Notes: generated from the sequence alone by a model not told the origin. Positions 33,572 through 43,494 are shown, numbered from the stretch's first letter. The stretch: 64,000 nt of DNA from Candidatus Gastranaerophilales bacterium (GCA_944322725.1 CALUPU010000002.1:1-64000); one strand, 5' to 3'. Made by a program: numbers and translations.

Positions 33572-34150
33572 TTAAGGAGTTCTGTGGAAAATTCTGTTCC
33601 ACAAGTTTTTGAAGAAGTTTACGGTTGCGTTAAAAGCATTTTTACAGCCTGTGCCGATTTTTTGAGCAGTATTGCTGCAGAAAGTTTTTACACTGTTCCA
33701 TGCATTACTTAAAGAAGCCTTGAGTCCGGCACCGCCGTTTTTAAACAACTGTCTGCCTTTTACAGCGCCAAGAACAGCTAAACCTGTTAAGAGAATACCC
33801 GCTGCGACTTTTTTTGCAGTCTCGTATTTATCTTTTTTTACAAAAGTATTTGTATTTAAATCACTTGCTTTAGGTATATCAGAATAAGCATTTGCAGCTT
33901 GTGCAGCACCGCCTGGTACAGCCATTGGAGCGGGCTGAGGAGCAGCGGGCAGCGGGTCGGGCAAAACCTGACCGGGTAAATACGGCATATTAGGAACACC
34001 GCCTCTTTGCGCTACATAATTTTGCAGATAAGGAGAAGGAGTATCCGTAACATATCCGACAAGGTCTTCTGCAATAACACCGTTTGTTGTCAACCTGTCA
34101 AAACAGTTGGCATAAACGGGATAATTTGTATTCATACTTACTGGCTGCAT
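33572..34150 (-). CDS. Pro/Ala-rich single-helix membrane protein, unknown
   Basis: I recognise no family. The 192-aa protein has an N-terminal NTNYPVYANC, a Pro/Ala-rich linker (about 66-98) and one hydrophobic helix (about 114-130, VAAGILLTGLAVLGAVKG). A basic amphipathic tail with Asn/Phe repeats (FKNLWNRIF near the end) follows. There is no signal peptide. Layout and the YPVY motif match the 113-aa protein at 20713-21054. It is a single-gene unit with its own terminator. Confidence 0.72.
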   Translation of the reverse strand: MQPVSMNTNYPVYANCFDRLTTNGVIAEDLVGYVTDTPSPYLQNYVAQRGGVPNMPYLPGQVLPDPLPAAPQPAPMAVPGGAAQAANAYSDIPKASDLNTNTFVKKDKYETAKKVAAGILLTGLAVLGAVKGRQLFKNGGAGLKASLSNAWNSVKTFCSNTAQKIGTGCKNAFNATVNFFKNLWNRIFHRTP

Positions 34151-34240
34151 AATTGTAATCTCACACTATAACTTTCACACATGTTATTAAAGTATTTTGA
34201 TTACAAAAAATTGCCTTATTTGTAAAAATCCTGTTACAAA

Positions 34241-35746
34241 CTACGCCATCAGATAGTTAATTATGGTTCTTACACCCGCGCCTGTAGCACCTTTCGGGAA
34301 CTCATTCTGAGGCTTGTCAAGAAACGCAGTACCTGCAACATCAATATGCGCCCAGTGAACTTTTTTAACAAAGTTTTCGAGGAATATTCCCGCAATCTGC
34401 GCACCGCCCATTCGCGAACCCGTATTTTTCATATCAGCTATATCGCTCTGGAGCGACTCTTTGTATTCTTCAAACATAGGAAGCTGCCACATTTTTTCAC
34501 CGCCTGCATTTGCGCATTTGATAAGTTTGTCAATCGTAGGCTGGTGGTTGCCCATGATACCTGAGGCTGCACTGCCGAGAGCCACAACACAAGCACCTGT
34601 CAAAGTAGCAATATCTATGACTTCGTCTACACCCAGATCACACGCATAGCAAAGAGCGTCTGCAAGAGTAAGTCTGCCTTCCGCGTCTGTATTGTCCACT
34701 TCGATTGTCTTGCCGTTCTTTGCGGTTAAAACATCACCGGGTTTGTAAGCAGAACATCCGGGCATATTTTCACACGCTGCAATAATGCCGTGAACCTCGC
34801 AATTAGGCTTAAGGTCTTTTAATACGCTCATAATACCGAGAACCGCAGCAGCTCCGGACATATCGTCTTTCATGTTAAGCATTGATGACGGCGGTTTGAT
34901 ATCAAGTCCGCCCGAATCAAAACATATACCTTTGCCGATAATAGCGATTTTTCTCTGAGCGGGTTTTTGAGAGCCTTTGTATTTGTATTTCATATGGATA
35001 AACTTGGGAGGCTCGCTGCTTCCTTTTGCAACACCGAGGAATGCACCCATGCCCATTTCTTCTATTTCTTCTTTTTCATAAACAAGAACTTCAATATCCT
35101 TCAGCCCCTGTGCTATTTCAGCAAGCTTTGTCGGAGTAGCATATGCAGGCTGTTCGTTAGACAAATCTCTTGCAAAATTCATTGCAGAAGCAATAATTTT
35201 ACCTTTTTTTATACCTGCTTTTGCTTTCTTACAGTTATCTTCAACCATATCAACAATTACAAACTCGTCAACACTTTTGGGTGATTTTTCTGTTTTGTAT
35301 TTGTCAAAAGAATAAGCACCGATTAAAGTACCCTCTGCAATCATTCTTGCACTGACTTCAGGATCATACCCGCCGATACCGGCACCGTGAAGAACAGAAA
35401 TAACCTTTTTCGCACAGCCCATTTTTTTGCATTTTTTTATAACTTTAGCAGACAACTCTCTGATACGGTTAGGAGAAAAATCCTTATTTTTGCCAAGACC
35501 GACAACAAGAACCTTATCAGCAGCGATTTTTCCGTATGTAGGTAAAACATACATTTTACCGAATTTACCGTCAAAACCTTCTTTGCCTATAACGAATTTT
35601 GAAATCAAACCGTCCAATGCATTGTCAATTGCACCAGTAGCACCTGCAGGAATTTTCACCCCTTCGAAAAGATTTACAACAAGTACATTCGCGGAAATTT
35701 CTTCCAAACGACCGTTAACTACGGAAATCTCAAGTTTATCTGACAT
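34241..35746 (-). CDS. pepA: leucyl aminopeptidase PepA (M17 family)
   Basis: The 501-aa cytosolic di-metal aminopeptidase has the M17 signature NTDAEGRLTLADAL. The metal and active-site stretches GKGICFDSGGLDIKP and MKDDMSGAAAV lie upstream of it. The N-terminal domain is the usual PepA macro-like domain. ATG 35746 is preceded by AAGGGG; an ATG five codons upstream overlaps that site and is rejected. It lies downstream of flhB on the same strand with a 91-bp gap. Confidence 0.95.
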   Translation of the reverse strand: MSDKLEISVVNGRLEEISANVLVVNLFEGVKIPAGATGAIDNALDGLISKFVIGKEGFDGKFGKMYVLPTYGKIAADKVLVVGLGKNKDFSPNRIRELSAKVIKKCKKMGCAKKVISVLHGAGIGGYDPEVSARMIAEGTLIGAYSFDKYKTEKSPKSVDEFVIVDMVEDNCKKAKAGIKKGKIIASAMNFARDLSNEQPAYATPTKLAEIAQGLKDIEVLVYEKEEIEEMGMGAFLGVAKGSSEPPKFIHMKYKYKGSQKPAQRKIAIIGKGICFDSGGLDIKPPSSMLNMKDDMSGAAAVLGIMSVLKDLKPNCEVHGIIAACENMPGCSAYKPGDVLTAKNGKTIEVDNTDAEGRLTLADALCYACDLGVDEVIDIATLTGACVVALGSAASGIMGNHQPTIDKLIKCANAGGEKMWQLPMFEEYKESLQSDIADMKNTGSRMGGAQIAGIFLENFVKKVHWAHIDVAGTAFLDKPQNEFPKGATGAGVRTIINYLMA

Positions 35747-35837
35747 ATTAAGCCCCTTCATATTGTTAATCCATAGCAGAATTATACGCTTTTTTTTAAA
35801 GAGGGTAAAGAAAAATACATCAATATACCCAGCAGCA

Positions 35838-36971
35838 CTATCGTCTCATGTTCGGATTGATATTATTGTTGGGATTCAAATTCGGGTTGTTAATTCTCAT
35901 CTTAGGCGGGCCGTCTTTACCGTAAACAAAAGCAAGAATCTCCGCAACAGCAACATAAAGTTCCGCAGGGATAACATGATCGACCTGCACAAGTTTGTAT
36001 AAAGAACGTGCAAGAGGTTTGTTCTCGACAATCGGTACATTGTTCGCCTTTGCTATTTCCCTGATTTTAAAAGCCATATAATCCACACCCTTTGCCACAA
36101 CAACAGGCGCAGGAGCAATATCTTTGTCATATTTGAGTGCAACAGAAAAGTGTGTAGGGTTTGCAACAACAACATCGGCATTGGGAACAGCACTCATCAT
36201 CTTCTGTTTCATAAACTGCATTTGAGCGGACTTGATTTTCGATTTGATAATCGGGTCCCCTTCCATGTTTTTCCACTCGTCTTTGATTTCCTGTTTGGTC
36301 ATCTTGATAGACTTGTTAAATTCGTATTCCTGATATTTTTTGTCAATAAATCCGATAATAAGCATTGCTACAATGATGTTTATTATCATCTGGGTAAGAA
36401 TACCCGCAAGCACGGCAAAAGCAGTCGGAATATCCACACCGAGAAGACCAAGCAATTCGTCCTTTCTGCCCATAACCGTAGAAAAGCCCACATAACCTAC
36501 AATGCCAACCTTCAAAAACGACTTTGACATCTCAACAAGATTCTTTGGTTCAAACGGGTTAAACATCTTTTTCAAACCCTGCATAATACTGCTTGGAGTA
36601 AGTTTATCTATCTTAGGCTTAATCTTTTCAAGAGTAAACATAGGCCCGACCTGCAGCCTGACAACCAGAGCAGTAGAAACAGCCAGCCCGAGCAGAAACG
36701 GAAGCATAATTTCACCCGTAATCTTTGCATAAGGAGCAAAAAGGGTAATTATGTCATTTGTTTCTATTTCATTTGGATTGAGGTGAGTAAGCGTATAATA
36801 AAGCAGGTTCTTAATCTTCTCCATGATATAAGGAGACAGCACAAACAAAAGCCCCACCCCTGCCGTGATGGTCAAAGCCGAAGTCATATCCTGACTCTTG
36901 GCAATATTCCCTTTTTTTCGCTCGTCCTCCCGCCGCTTGGGGGTCGCCTCTTCCGTTTTTTCGTCTGCCAT
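35838..36971 (-). CDS. flhB: flagellar type III export protein FlhB
   Basis: The 377-aa export-gate protein switches substrate specificity. It starts ADEKTEEATPKRREDERKKG, as FlhB does, has four hydrophobic segments (about 30-215), and the self-cleaving NPTH is intact in VVVANPTHFSVAL. The C-terminal cytoplasmic domain continues to about 355 and ends in an Asn/Pro-rich tail (NPNLNPNNNINPN). It follows fliR by 11 bp in fliP-fliQ-fliR-flhB. Confidence 0.96.
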   Translation of the reverse strand: MADEKTEEATPKRREDERKKGNIAKSQDMTSALTITAGVGLLFVLSPYIMEKIKNLLYYTLTHLNPNEIETNDIITLFAPYAKITGEIMLPFLLGLAVSTALVVRLQVGPMFTLEKIKPKIDKLTPSSIMQGLKKMFNPFEPKNLVEMSKSFLKVGIVGYVGFSTVMGRKDELLGLLGVDIPTAFAVLAGILTQMIINIIVAMLIIGFIDKKYQEYEFNKSIKMTKQEIKDEWKNMEGDPIIKSKIKSAQMQFMKQKMMSAVPNADVVVANPTHFSVALKYDKDIAPAPVVVAKGVDYMAFKIREIAKANNVPIVENKPLARSLYKLVQVDHVIPAELYVAVAEILAFVYGKDGPPKMRINNPNLNPNNNINPNMRR

Positions 36972-36982
36972 TTCGTTTTACC

Positions 36983-37768
36983 TTACATAAAGATATTGAG
37001 TATACCCTTAAGATAATTCTGAGTAACCGTTGCAAGATATGTTGCTGTCGGTGCTAAAAACATAAGTATCAAAATGATACCAACATATATTTTTAACGGG
37101 ATTGCCACCATGAAAATATTCATCTGCGGCATCATTTTTGACATAAATCCCATCAATACTTCTGATACAAACATAACACAGAATATCGGCAAAATCATGC
37201 TTATCCCGATAGAAAAAATCGAAGATGACATATGAAGCACCTGAGAAACTATACTTCCTGTAAAAGCATAATCCGGTGCAAGAGAAAAAGACTGAAAACT
37301 CTTATACAAAGCAGCAAAAAGCCACTGGTGTGCATTTAATGCAACAAAAACCATCACTGTAATATATGAATAAAGCTGAGAGAGCACCTGCGTAGATTCT
37401 CCTGTAGCAGGGTCAAGCACCTGGCTCATCGAAATACCTATCTGTATGCTGACAAACTCCCCGCCGATTTGTACGGCAGCAAACAAAAATGTGGCGCAAA
37501 AACCTATTATATACCCTATTGCAAACTCACGAAGCATAAACATCAATAATTCGGGCATACTGTGAGGCACAGCCATGCCTGTATTTGCCGCAACCATAGG
37601 AAACAAAATAAAAGCAACAAGAGCACACAGCCAAATTTTGACCTGCTGGGGAATCGGATACGTTGAAATCAAAGGCATTGAAAAAATCATACCGCTTATT
37701 CTTGTAAAAATCAGCACAAAAATTACGATATTAGACGGTGATAATAATGTCAGTAAATTTGGCTGCAT
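36983..37768 (-). CDS. fliR: flagellar export-gate protein FliR
   Basis: The 261-aa integral membrane protein has about six helices and the FliR landmarks RISGMIFSMPL and GEFVSIQIGISMSQVLDPATG. Together with FliP and FliQ it forms the export gate in the MS ring. Gene order and 24-bp spacing from fliQ support the assignment. Confidence 0.94.
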   Translation of the reverse strand: MQPNLLTLLSPSNIVIFVLIFTRISGMIFSMPLISTYPIPQQVKIWLCALVAFILFPMVAANTGMAVPHSMPELLMFMLREFAIGYIIGFCATFLFAAVQIGGEFVSIQIGISMSQVLDPATGESTQVLSQLYSYITVMVFVALNAHQWLFAALYKSFQSFSLAPDYAFTGSIVSQVLHMSSSIFSIGISMILPIFCVMFVSEVLMGFMSKMMPQMNIFMVAIPLKIYVGIILILMFLAPTATYLATVTQNYLKGILNIFM

Positions 37769-37792
37769 TCGTGTCTTTCCGTCCCTTTCCGC

Positions 37793-38062
37793 CTATTGTA
37801 CAATTGAACTGATATATTCAAACATCTCAGTGGTTCTTGCAACAAACATATTAAGCATCCACGGCATAAGTATAATAAGCGTGAGAATGCCGGCAATAAT
37901 TTTGGGAACAAAAGTCAGAGTGGCTTCCTGAATCTGTGTTACCGCCTGAAAAATACTGATTAAAAGCCCCACTACCATACTGACAATAAGTATGGGCGTG
38001 GACAATATCAAAATAAGTATTAATACATTCTGTGTAAGTGTTAAAAAGACTGCGTCTTCCAT
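37793..38062 (-). CDS. fliQ: flagellar export-gate protein FliQ
   Basis: The 89-aa protein has two membrane helices with the FliQ pattern VGLLISIFQAVTQIQEATLTFVPK (split here as VGLLISIFQAVTQIQE and TLTFVPK). It packs around FliP-FliR in the export gate. It lies 17 bp after fliP. Confidence 0.95.
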   Translation of the reverse strand: MEDAVFLTLTQNVLILILILSTPILIVSMVVGLLISIFQAVTQIQEATLTFVPKIIAGILTLIILMPWMLNMFVARTTEMFEYISSIVQ

Positions 38063-38079
38063 ATATTATGTTCCTTAAA

Positions 38080-38841
38080 CTATGTTATAAATCCCTCAAG
38101 CAGAGTTTTGGTAATCAAGTACCAGCCGTCTATCATAACGAATAAAATCAGCTTAAACGGCATAGCTACAGTAGTAGGAGGCAAGAACAGCATACCCATC
38201 GAAACAAGAATACTTGCCACTACAATATCAATTACAAGAAAAGGCAGAAAGATTACAAACCCTATCTTAAAAGAAGTCTTAAGCTCGCTTAGAACATATG
38301 CAGGCAAAAGAGTATATGTGGGTACATCCTGCCAGTTTTTAGGCTTTTCAATTTTTGCCATACTTAAAAATAAACCCAGTTCTTTTTCATCCGTGTGTTT
38401 TATCATAAATTCTCTTAACGGAAGAATTGCCTTGTCCAAAGCAACCTGCTGTGTAATCTGATTGTTCATATACGGCTGAAAAGCTGTTTCGTTAATTTTG
38501 TTAAACGTAGGCGCCATAACAAAAAACGTCAAAAGCAATGCAAGACCAGCAAGCACCTGATTCGGCGGCAGAGTAGACGTACCTATTGCCTGACGTGTAA
38601 GAGCAAGTACAATGATTATTCTTATAAACGCCGTGCACATAATAAAAATACTCGGAGCAAGCGTCAGGATTGTTAAAAGAATAAGAATCTGTACACCCTG
38701 CGAGAATTCCTGCGGTGTGTTAGCCTGATTCATACCCACACTGATTGTAGGAAATGCAACGGCTGCATGCACGGCAGAATTAGCACAAAATGCAAGAATA
38801 AAAGCACTGAAAACTTTTATAAACCTTTTTAAATTTGTCAT
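38080..38841 (-). CDS. fliP: flagellar export-gate protein FliP
   Basis: The 253-aa export-gate protein has an N-terminal signal-like helix ending near SAVHAAVAF and the core TLAPSIFIMCTAFIRIIIVL, GTSTLPPNQVL and the C-terminal VASILVSMGMLFLPP. I start it at ATG 38841, which has GGAG four bases upstream; ATG codons at 38868 and 38859 are in frame but lack a site. It is the first gene of the gate operon. No flhA follows in this window. Confidence 0.94.
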   Translation of the reverse strand: MTNLKRFIKVFSAFILAFCANSAVHAAVAFPTISVGMNQANTPQEFSQGVQILILLTILTLAPSIFIMCTAFIRIIIVLALTRQAIGTSTLPPNQVLAGLALLLTFFVMAPTFNKINETAFQPYMNNQITQQVALDKAILPLREFMIKHTDEKELGLFLSMAKIEKPKNWQDVPTYTLLPAYVLSELKTSFKIGFVIFLPFLVIDIVVASILVSMGMLFLPPTTVAMPFKLILFVMIDGWYLITKTLLEGFIT

Positions 38842-38983
38842 AATTCTCCAATTTTTCATACTCAACATAAAAATATTTTAAACCCTATTTGTTATAGTGA
38901 CTAATTCTTAATTAAACTTAAAGCTATTGTGTTTAATCAAGTTATTTAATAATATATTTTTATTATTTTGAAAGGAACGCAAA

Positions 38984-39859
38984 ATGTTAGAATTTATAGA
39001 ACAGCACCGCAATTTTATTTTTAATACACTGCCGGACTTCCTGCAGAACAAATGGACTCTTATGGTATTCAATATCATAATTTTTGCAATATTTGTAAAA
39101 CTTGCAAACCTGTTTATAGATAAACTTTTAGACAGAGTCTGCAAATATAAAGACGACTTTGAATTTAAAAAACAGCTTATTACCCTGAAATCAATAGTAA
39201 AATCAATTGTGGATACAATCATTGTTGCCTTCGGAGTAATGTATATCCTGAACGGACTCGGAGTAGACATAAGACCTATCCTCACCGCAGCAGGAGTTCT
39301 GGGTGTGGCTGTAGGTTTCGGCGCAAAGAGATTTTTTGAAGATATCATAACAGGTCTTTCACTTCTTCTTGAAGGACAAATCCGAGTAGGCGATTATGTA
39401 GAAATTTCAGGACACCAGGGCGTTGTGGAAAAAGTCGATATAAAACTTATCCAGATAAGAGATTTGCAGGGCAGAATACACTATATAAGAAACGGCATGG
39501 TGGATACCGTTATAAATTACACCCGCGACTATTCATATTATGTCTTTGATCTGGGAATTTCCTACAGCGAAAATATCGACAATGTAATAAATACGCTTAA
39601 AGAAACAGATGAAAATTTCAGGCAAAATGCAGTTACAAAAAATTATGTCCTTGCTCCGCTTGAAATCCTCGGCGTAGACAACTTTGATGATTCAGCCGTA
39701 ATAGTAAAAGCAAGAATCAAAACCACTCCAATAAAACAATGGGAAGTGGGCAGGGAATTTAACAAATACATCAAAGAAAAATTTGATGAAAAAGGAATAG
39801 AAATCCCGTTCCCGCAGCGCACGATTCACATGATTAACGACACTCAAAATGATTCATGA
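38984..39859 (+). CDS. small-conductance mechanosensitive channel (MscS family)
   Basis: The 291-aa protein has three hydrophobic helices (about 25-45, 65-85 and the pore helix 95-115 with AAGVLGVAVGFGAK). The MscS beta domain follows, with VGDYVEISGHQGVVEKVDI. It opens under membrane tension to release solutes. AAAGGAA precedes the ATG. It is divergent from the fliP operon. Confidence 0.93.
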   Translation: MLEFIEQHRNFIFNTLPDFLQNKWTLMVFNIIIFAIFVKLANLFIDKLLDRVCKYKDDFEFKKQLITLKSIVKSIVDTIIVAFGVMYILNGLGVDIRPILTAAGVLGVAVGFGAKRFFEDIITGLSLLLEGQIRVGDYVEISGHQGVVEKVDIKLIQIRDLQGRIHYIRNGMVDTVINYTRDYSYYVFDLGISYSENIDNVINTLKETDENFRQNAVTKNYVLAPLEILGVDNFDDSAVIVKARIKTTPIKQWEVGREFNKYIKEKFDEKGIEIPFPQRTIHMINDTQNDS

Positions 39860-39899
39860 TAGAATGAACTTACGTCACTATTAAAAAAGGAAATAAGAA

Positions 39900-40304
39900 T
39901 TGTCGGAAATAAGTTCATACAAAACAGCAAGCGTAATAGCCAGAATCCTTGATGACAAACTGGCTAAAGATATAACCATTTTGAATATAAGCAATGTGTC
40001 TGTTCTGGCAGACTATTTTGTAATCTGTTCCGCAGACACAAACACACAGGTAAAAGCACTTACAGGATATGTAAGAGACAGAATCAAACATCTCTTTGAC
40101 AGAATCCCCTGCGGAGAAGAAAACGACCTGAAAAACAGATGGAATCTTCTTGATTACGGTGATGTTATTGTACATATCCTTCACAGAGAAGAACGAGAAA
40201 CTTATGCAATAGAAAAATTCTGGTCGCATGCTCACAAAATAGAACGCGAAGATTGGGAAGCAGAGTCAAAAGAATACTCTCAATATGACCAATTAGACCA
40301 ATAA
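39900..40304 (+). CDS. rsfS: ribosomal silencing factor RsfS
   Basis: The 134-aa protein binds L14 and blocks subunit joining under starvation. The family core is plain: DITILNISNVSVLADYFVIC, then the GEENDLKNRWNLLDYGDVIVHI region ending in EERETYAIEKFW. The start codon is TTG with AGGA eight bases upstream. It is followed by the acyl-CoA dehydratase-activase relative after 78 bp. Confidence 0.94.
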   Translation: MSEISSYKTASVIARILDDKLAKDITILNISNVSVLADYFVICSADTNTQVKALTGYVRDRIKHLFDRIPCGEENDLKNRWNLLDYGDVIVHILHREERETYAIEKFWSHAHKIEREDWEAESKEYSQYDQLDQ

Positions 40305-40382
40305 TTTTTCTTAATAATTCTCTGCAAAATTATTCCCTTTAATATATAATTAGATAAAAACTATACAGACTAGGGAATAATA

Positions 40383-41519
40383 ATGGCTAAAAAATCTAAA
40401 GAAAAAATTAAAGTGGCATTCCCTCATATGGGAAATATTTATGTTGCGTGGGGTTCAGCTTTAAGGAGACTGGGTGTTGAACCATATATACCGCCATATT
40501 CCAGCAAAAGAACACTTTCTCTGGGTACAAAGAACAGCCCCGAGTCAATCTGCCTTCCGTATAAACTTATTCTGGGCAACTTTATAGAAGCTATTGAAGG
40601 CGGAGCAGACTATGTTGCAATGATTTCTTCACCGGGCATCTGCCGTCTGGGCGAATACGGTGCAGGTATCCAGAATACCCTTGAGGATATGGGATATCAC
40701 GCAAATTACATAGAACTGCAGCTTTATGACGGGATAAAAGGTATGTTCAGATTCCTTACGGAATTAACAGGTGTAAAAAATCCAATAACAATTATCAGGG
40801 CTATTATTTTTGCTTTTAGAAAAGTATTTGCCGCAGACAGAATGGAAAACCTTCTCTCATACTATAGAGCAAGAGAAATCAAAGTCGGCGACGCGGAAAA
40901 AGCTTTTAAAAAAGGCATGAAACTAATCTATGAAGCAAACCACTACAGCGAATTGAAAAAAGCAGAAAAACTTGCAACGGCTGACTTGAAAAAAGTCGCA
41001 ATTGACCCGAAACGGGAAGTATTGCATGTTGACCTGACAGGCGAAATTTATATGGTTCAAGACCCGTTCTCTAACCAGAATATAGAAAGAGAACTCGGAA
41101 AAATGGGTGTTCAGGTAAGAAGAACACTGACTATATCCAGCTTTTTAAAAGACGCAATCATACCAAAGATGTTTGTTAAAGGCGAAACTCACCTTGAACG
41201 CGCCTTCAGACTTGCAAAACCTTATCTTTCAAGAGATATAGGCGGTGACTCACTTGAGTGCGTCTCAGACATTGTTTTTGCTAACGAAAACGGCAAAGAC
41301 GGCATTATCCACATAAGCCCGTTTACCTGCATGCCTGAGATTATGTCGCAGAATTTCTTCCCCGCAATGAGAGAAAACTGCGAAATACCTATTCTTCCGC
41401 TTATCATGGATGAACAATCGGGCAAAGCAGGTTATATTACAAGACTCGAAGCTTTTGTAGACCTTATGAGAAGACGCAAAAGAAGAAAAGAACAGCAGCT
41501 TGCTGCTTCAACAAAATAA
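40383..41519 (+). CDS. acyl-CoA dehydratase activase-related / HgdB-like Fe-S protein
   Basis: The 378-aa protein matches the D-component-like branch of the 2-hydroxyacyl-CoA dehydratase superfamily (DUF2229/COG3580 group). It has VAFPHMGN at the start, PESICLPYKLILGN (C57), SPGICRLGEYG (C87) and the C-terminal HISPFTCMPEIM (C316) followed by PILPLIMDEQSGKAGYITR. The three cysteines are candidate [4Fe-4S] ligands. No dehydratase partner is next to it, so its role is unknown; similar stand-alone proteins are widespread in anaerobes. Confidence 0.82.
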   Translation: MAKKSKEKIKVAFPHMGNIYVAWGSALRRLGVEPYIPPYSSKRTLSLGTKNSPESICLPYKLILGNFIEAIEGGADYVAMISSPGICRLGEYGAGIQNTLEDMGYHANYIELQLYDGIKGMFRFLTELTGVKNPITIIRAIIFAFRKVFAADRMENLLSYYRAREIKVGDAEKAFKKGMKLIYEANHYSELKKAEKLATADLKKVAIDPKREVLHVDLTGEIYMVQDPFSNQNIERELGKMGVQVRRTLTISSFLKDAIIPKMFVKGETHLERAFRLAKPYLSRDIGGDSLECVSDIVFANENGKDGIIHISPFTCMPEIMSQNFFPAMRENCEIPILPLIMDEQSGKAGYITRLEAFVDLMRRRKRRKEQQLAASTK

Positions 41520-41546
41520 AATTCTATTAAGAATGAGAGGGAATAC

Positions 41547-42827
41547 ATGAAAATTTACATCGAAGACATTGCACAATACGAAGGCAAAGAAATTACACTT
41601 CAAGCGTGGCTCTATAACAAACGCTCAAGCGGTAAACTCCACTTTTTGCAATTAAGAGACGGTACAGGAGAAATTCAGGCAGTTGTGTTCAAAGGCAATG
41701 TATCTGATGACGTTTTTGCTCTTGCAGATAAAATTACTCAGGAATCCAGCGTTGAAGTAACCGGTACAGTGAAAAAACACGACCGCTCAAAAATCGGTTA
41801 CGAAATCGATGCAACGGACGTAAAAGTAATCGGCGAATCCGTCGACTATCCCATTACTCCAAAAGAACACGGCACACACTTCCTTATGGAGCACAGACAT
41901 CTGTGGCTCCGTTCTTTAAGACAAAAAGCAATTTTAAGAATCCGTCACAGAATAATAAAATCTGTCCGCGATTTCTTTGATAACAAAGGTTTTACTCTCG
42001 TTGACGCACCGATATTCACTCCGAATGCATGCGAAGGAACAACAAACCTTTTTAAAGTAGACTACTTTGACGAAAACGCTTACCTCACACAAAGCGGCCA
42101 GCTTTATATGGAGGCTGCTGCAATGGCTGTGGGTAAAGCTTACTGCTTCGGTCCTACTTTCCGTGCGGAAAAATCAAAAACCAGACGCCACTTAACAGAG
42201 TTCTGGATGGTAGAACCCGAGGTTGCTTTCTTTGATATTTATGATGATATGGATTTAGCCGAAGAATTCGTTGAATACATTGTTCAAGAAGTTGTAAAAC
42301 ACAACCGCGCTGACCTTGAAGTGCTTGAAAGAGATATTTCAAAACTCGAAAACATCAAACGTCCGTTCCCGAGAATTTCTTATGACGAAGCTATTGAAAT
42401 CCTTAAGAAAAAAGGCAACGATACAGAATGGGGCGCAGACTTTGGCGGTGATGAAGAAACATTAATCTCGGAAGAATTTGATAAACCTGTAATGATTCAC
42501 CACTACCCGATGGCGATTAAGGCATTCTATATGAAGCAGGAAGGCGACAAAGCAGCCTGCGTGGATATGATTGCCCCCGAAGGTTACGGCGAAATCATCG
42601 GCGGAGGACAGCGTGAAGAAGATATTGATAAACTCAAAGCAAAAATCAAAGAACAGGGACTGCCGGAAGAAGTCTTCAACTGGTATCTTGATGTAAGAAG
42701 ATACGGAAGCTGCAAACATGCAGGCTTCGGTCTCGGTATTGAACGTACTGTTGCATGGATTTGCGGTCTTCACCACGTTAGAGAAACAATCCCGTTCCCG
42801 AGACTTATGGATAGAATGTATCCATAG
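41547..42827 (+). CDS. asnS: asparaginyl-tRNA synthetase
   Basis: The 426-aa class IIb synthetase charges tRNA-Asn. It has an N-terminal OB-fold anticodon-binding domain (1-100, with [22 protein letters not shown] split as LQAWLYN and HFLQLRDG). The catalytic motifs follow: motif 2 [20 protein letters not shown] and motif 3 [28 protein letters not shown] is typical of AsnS rather than AspS. GAGAGG precedes the ATG. The structured tandem repeat begins directly after its stop codon. Confidence 0.95.
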   Translation: MKIYIEDIAQYEGKEITLQAWLYNKRSSGKLHFLQLRDGTGEIQAVVFKGNVSDDVFALADKITQESSVEVTGTVKKHDRSKIGYEIDATDVKVIGESVDYPITPKEHGTHFLMEHRHLWLRSLRQKAILRIRHRIIKSVRDFFDNKGFTLVDAPIFTPNACEGTTNLFKVDYFDENAYLTQSGQLYMEAAAMAVGKAYCFGPTFRAEKSKTRRHLTEFWMVEPEVAFFDIYDDMDLAEEFVEYIVQEVVKHNRADLEVLERDISKLENIKRPFPRISYDEAIEILKKKGNDTEWGADFGGDEETLISEEFDKPVMIHHYPMAIKAFYMKQEGDKAACVDMIAPEGYGEIIGGGQREEDIDKLKAKIKEQGLPEEVFNWYLDVRRYGSCKHAGFGLGIERTVAWICGLHHVRETIPFPRLMDRMYP

Positions 42828-43004
42828 CGGAATTTGACGGGCGCGTATCAAAGAGAGCGTCCATGTGAGTCGGGACGGTGACTCCCGACGAACGTCAGTA
42901 TTCCAAGACGCGGAATCTGACGGGTACGCAGTGTGAACATAGTGAACCCAGTACCCATGTGAGTCGGGACGGTGACTCCCGACGAACGTCAGTATTCCAA
43001 GACA
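42828..43004 (+). repeat. two tandem copies of a structured element (83 and 94 nt)
   Basis: Copies are 42828-42910 and 42911-43004, and a third begins and stops at CGGAAT 43005. Their last 50 bases are identical but for one position. Each copy folds as a three-way junction. The outer stem is GGAAT-TGACG with CGTCA-ATTCC, the second hairpin is GTCGGGA-N7-TCCCGAC, and the first hairpin differs in sequence between copies yet stays paired (GGGCGC/GCGTCC versus GGGTAC/GTACCC). The first copy starts on the base after the asnS stop codon. Confidence 0.85.
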
Positions 43005-43092
43005 CGGAATGTAAATTTATCTTAATAAACTATCAAAAATATTAATGTCCGGTTTTATATCAGATGTTAATATTTTTGTCTCAGGAGAAAAA

Positions 43093-43494
43093 ATGATAGT
43101 AAGATACAAACCAACCTCGCTTTTAATAACACCGAAAGCAATGAAAAAACTTTCACAAAGACACGATAACGAATATATTCATCTGGGCTTGGAAACCATA
43201 AGAAGAACTGTTGAATGCGGTCAGAATAAACTAAGTTTTGTGCAAAAACTTCAAAATTTATTTACGCCCAGAAGTAATCTTTTTGTGGTTTTGGATGCAA
43301 ATAATAACAACTTTTTCCTTACGGCAGCAAGACGATTTAACTCAAAAGTATTTAAAGGCTGGACTGAACCGATAAATCTTGAACAAGCTGCTATGGATAA
43401 AAGCATAGTTGATAAAGCCTTGAAAAAATCAAAAGAAGGCATTCTTCAAGAAATAAGATACCATAATGGCGAAAGACATTTCTTTGAAATTTAA
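43093..43494 (+). CDS. small basic protein of unknown function
   Basis: I recognise no family. The 133-aa protein is soluble and basic; it begins IVRYKPTSLLITPKAMKKLS and contains FVVLDANNNNFFLTAARRFN and a C-terminal RYHNGERHFFEI. A mix of helix and short strands is suggested by the pattern, with no metal or enzyme motif visible. ATG 43093 has AGGAG six bases upstream; an in-frame ATG at 43045 lacks one. It lies between the tandem repeat and the ROK kinase gene, separated from each by about 65-90 bp. Confidence 0.68.
   Translation: MIVRYKPTSLLITPKAMKKLSQRHDNEYIHLGLETIRRTVECGQNKLSFVQKLQNLFTPRSNLFVVLDANNNNFFLTAARRFNSKVFKGWTEPINLEQAAMDKSIVDKALKKSKEGILQEIRYHNGERHFFEI

Noticed and set aside
42828-43004. 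CRISPR array
   Set aside because: There are only two directly adjacent copies that share most of their sequence, without unique spacers between short repeats.
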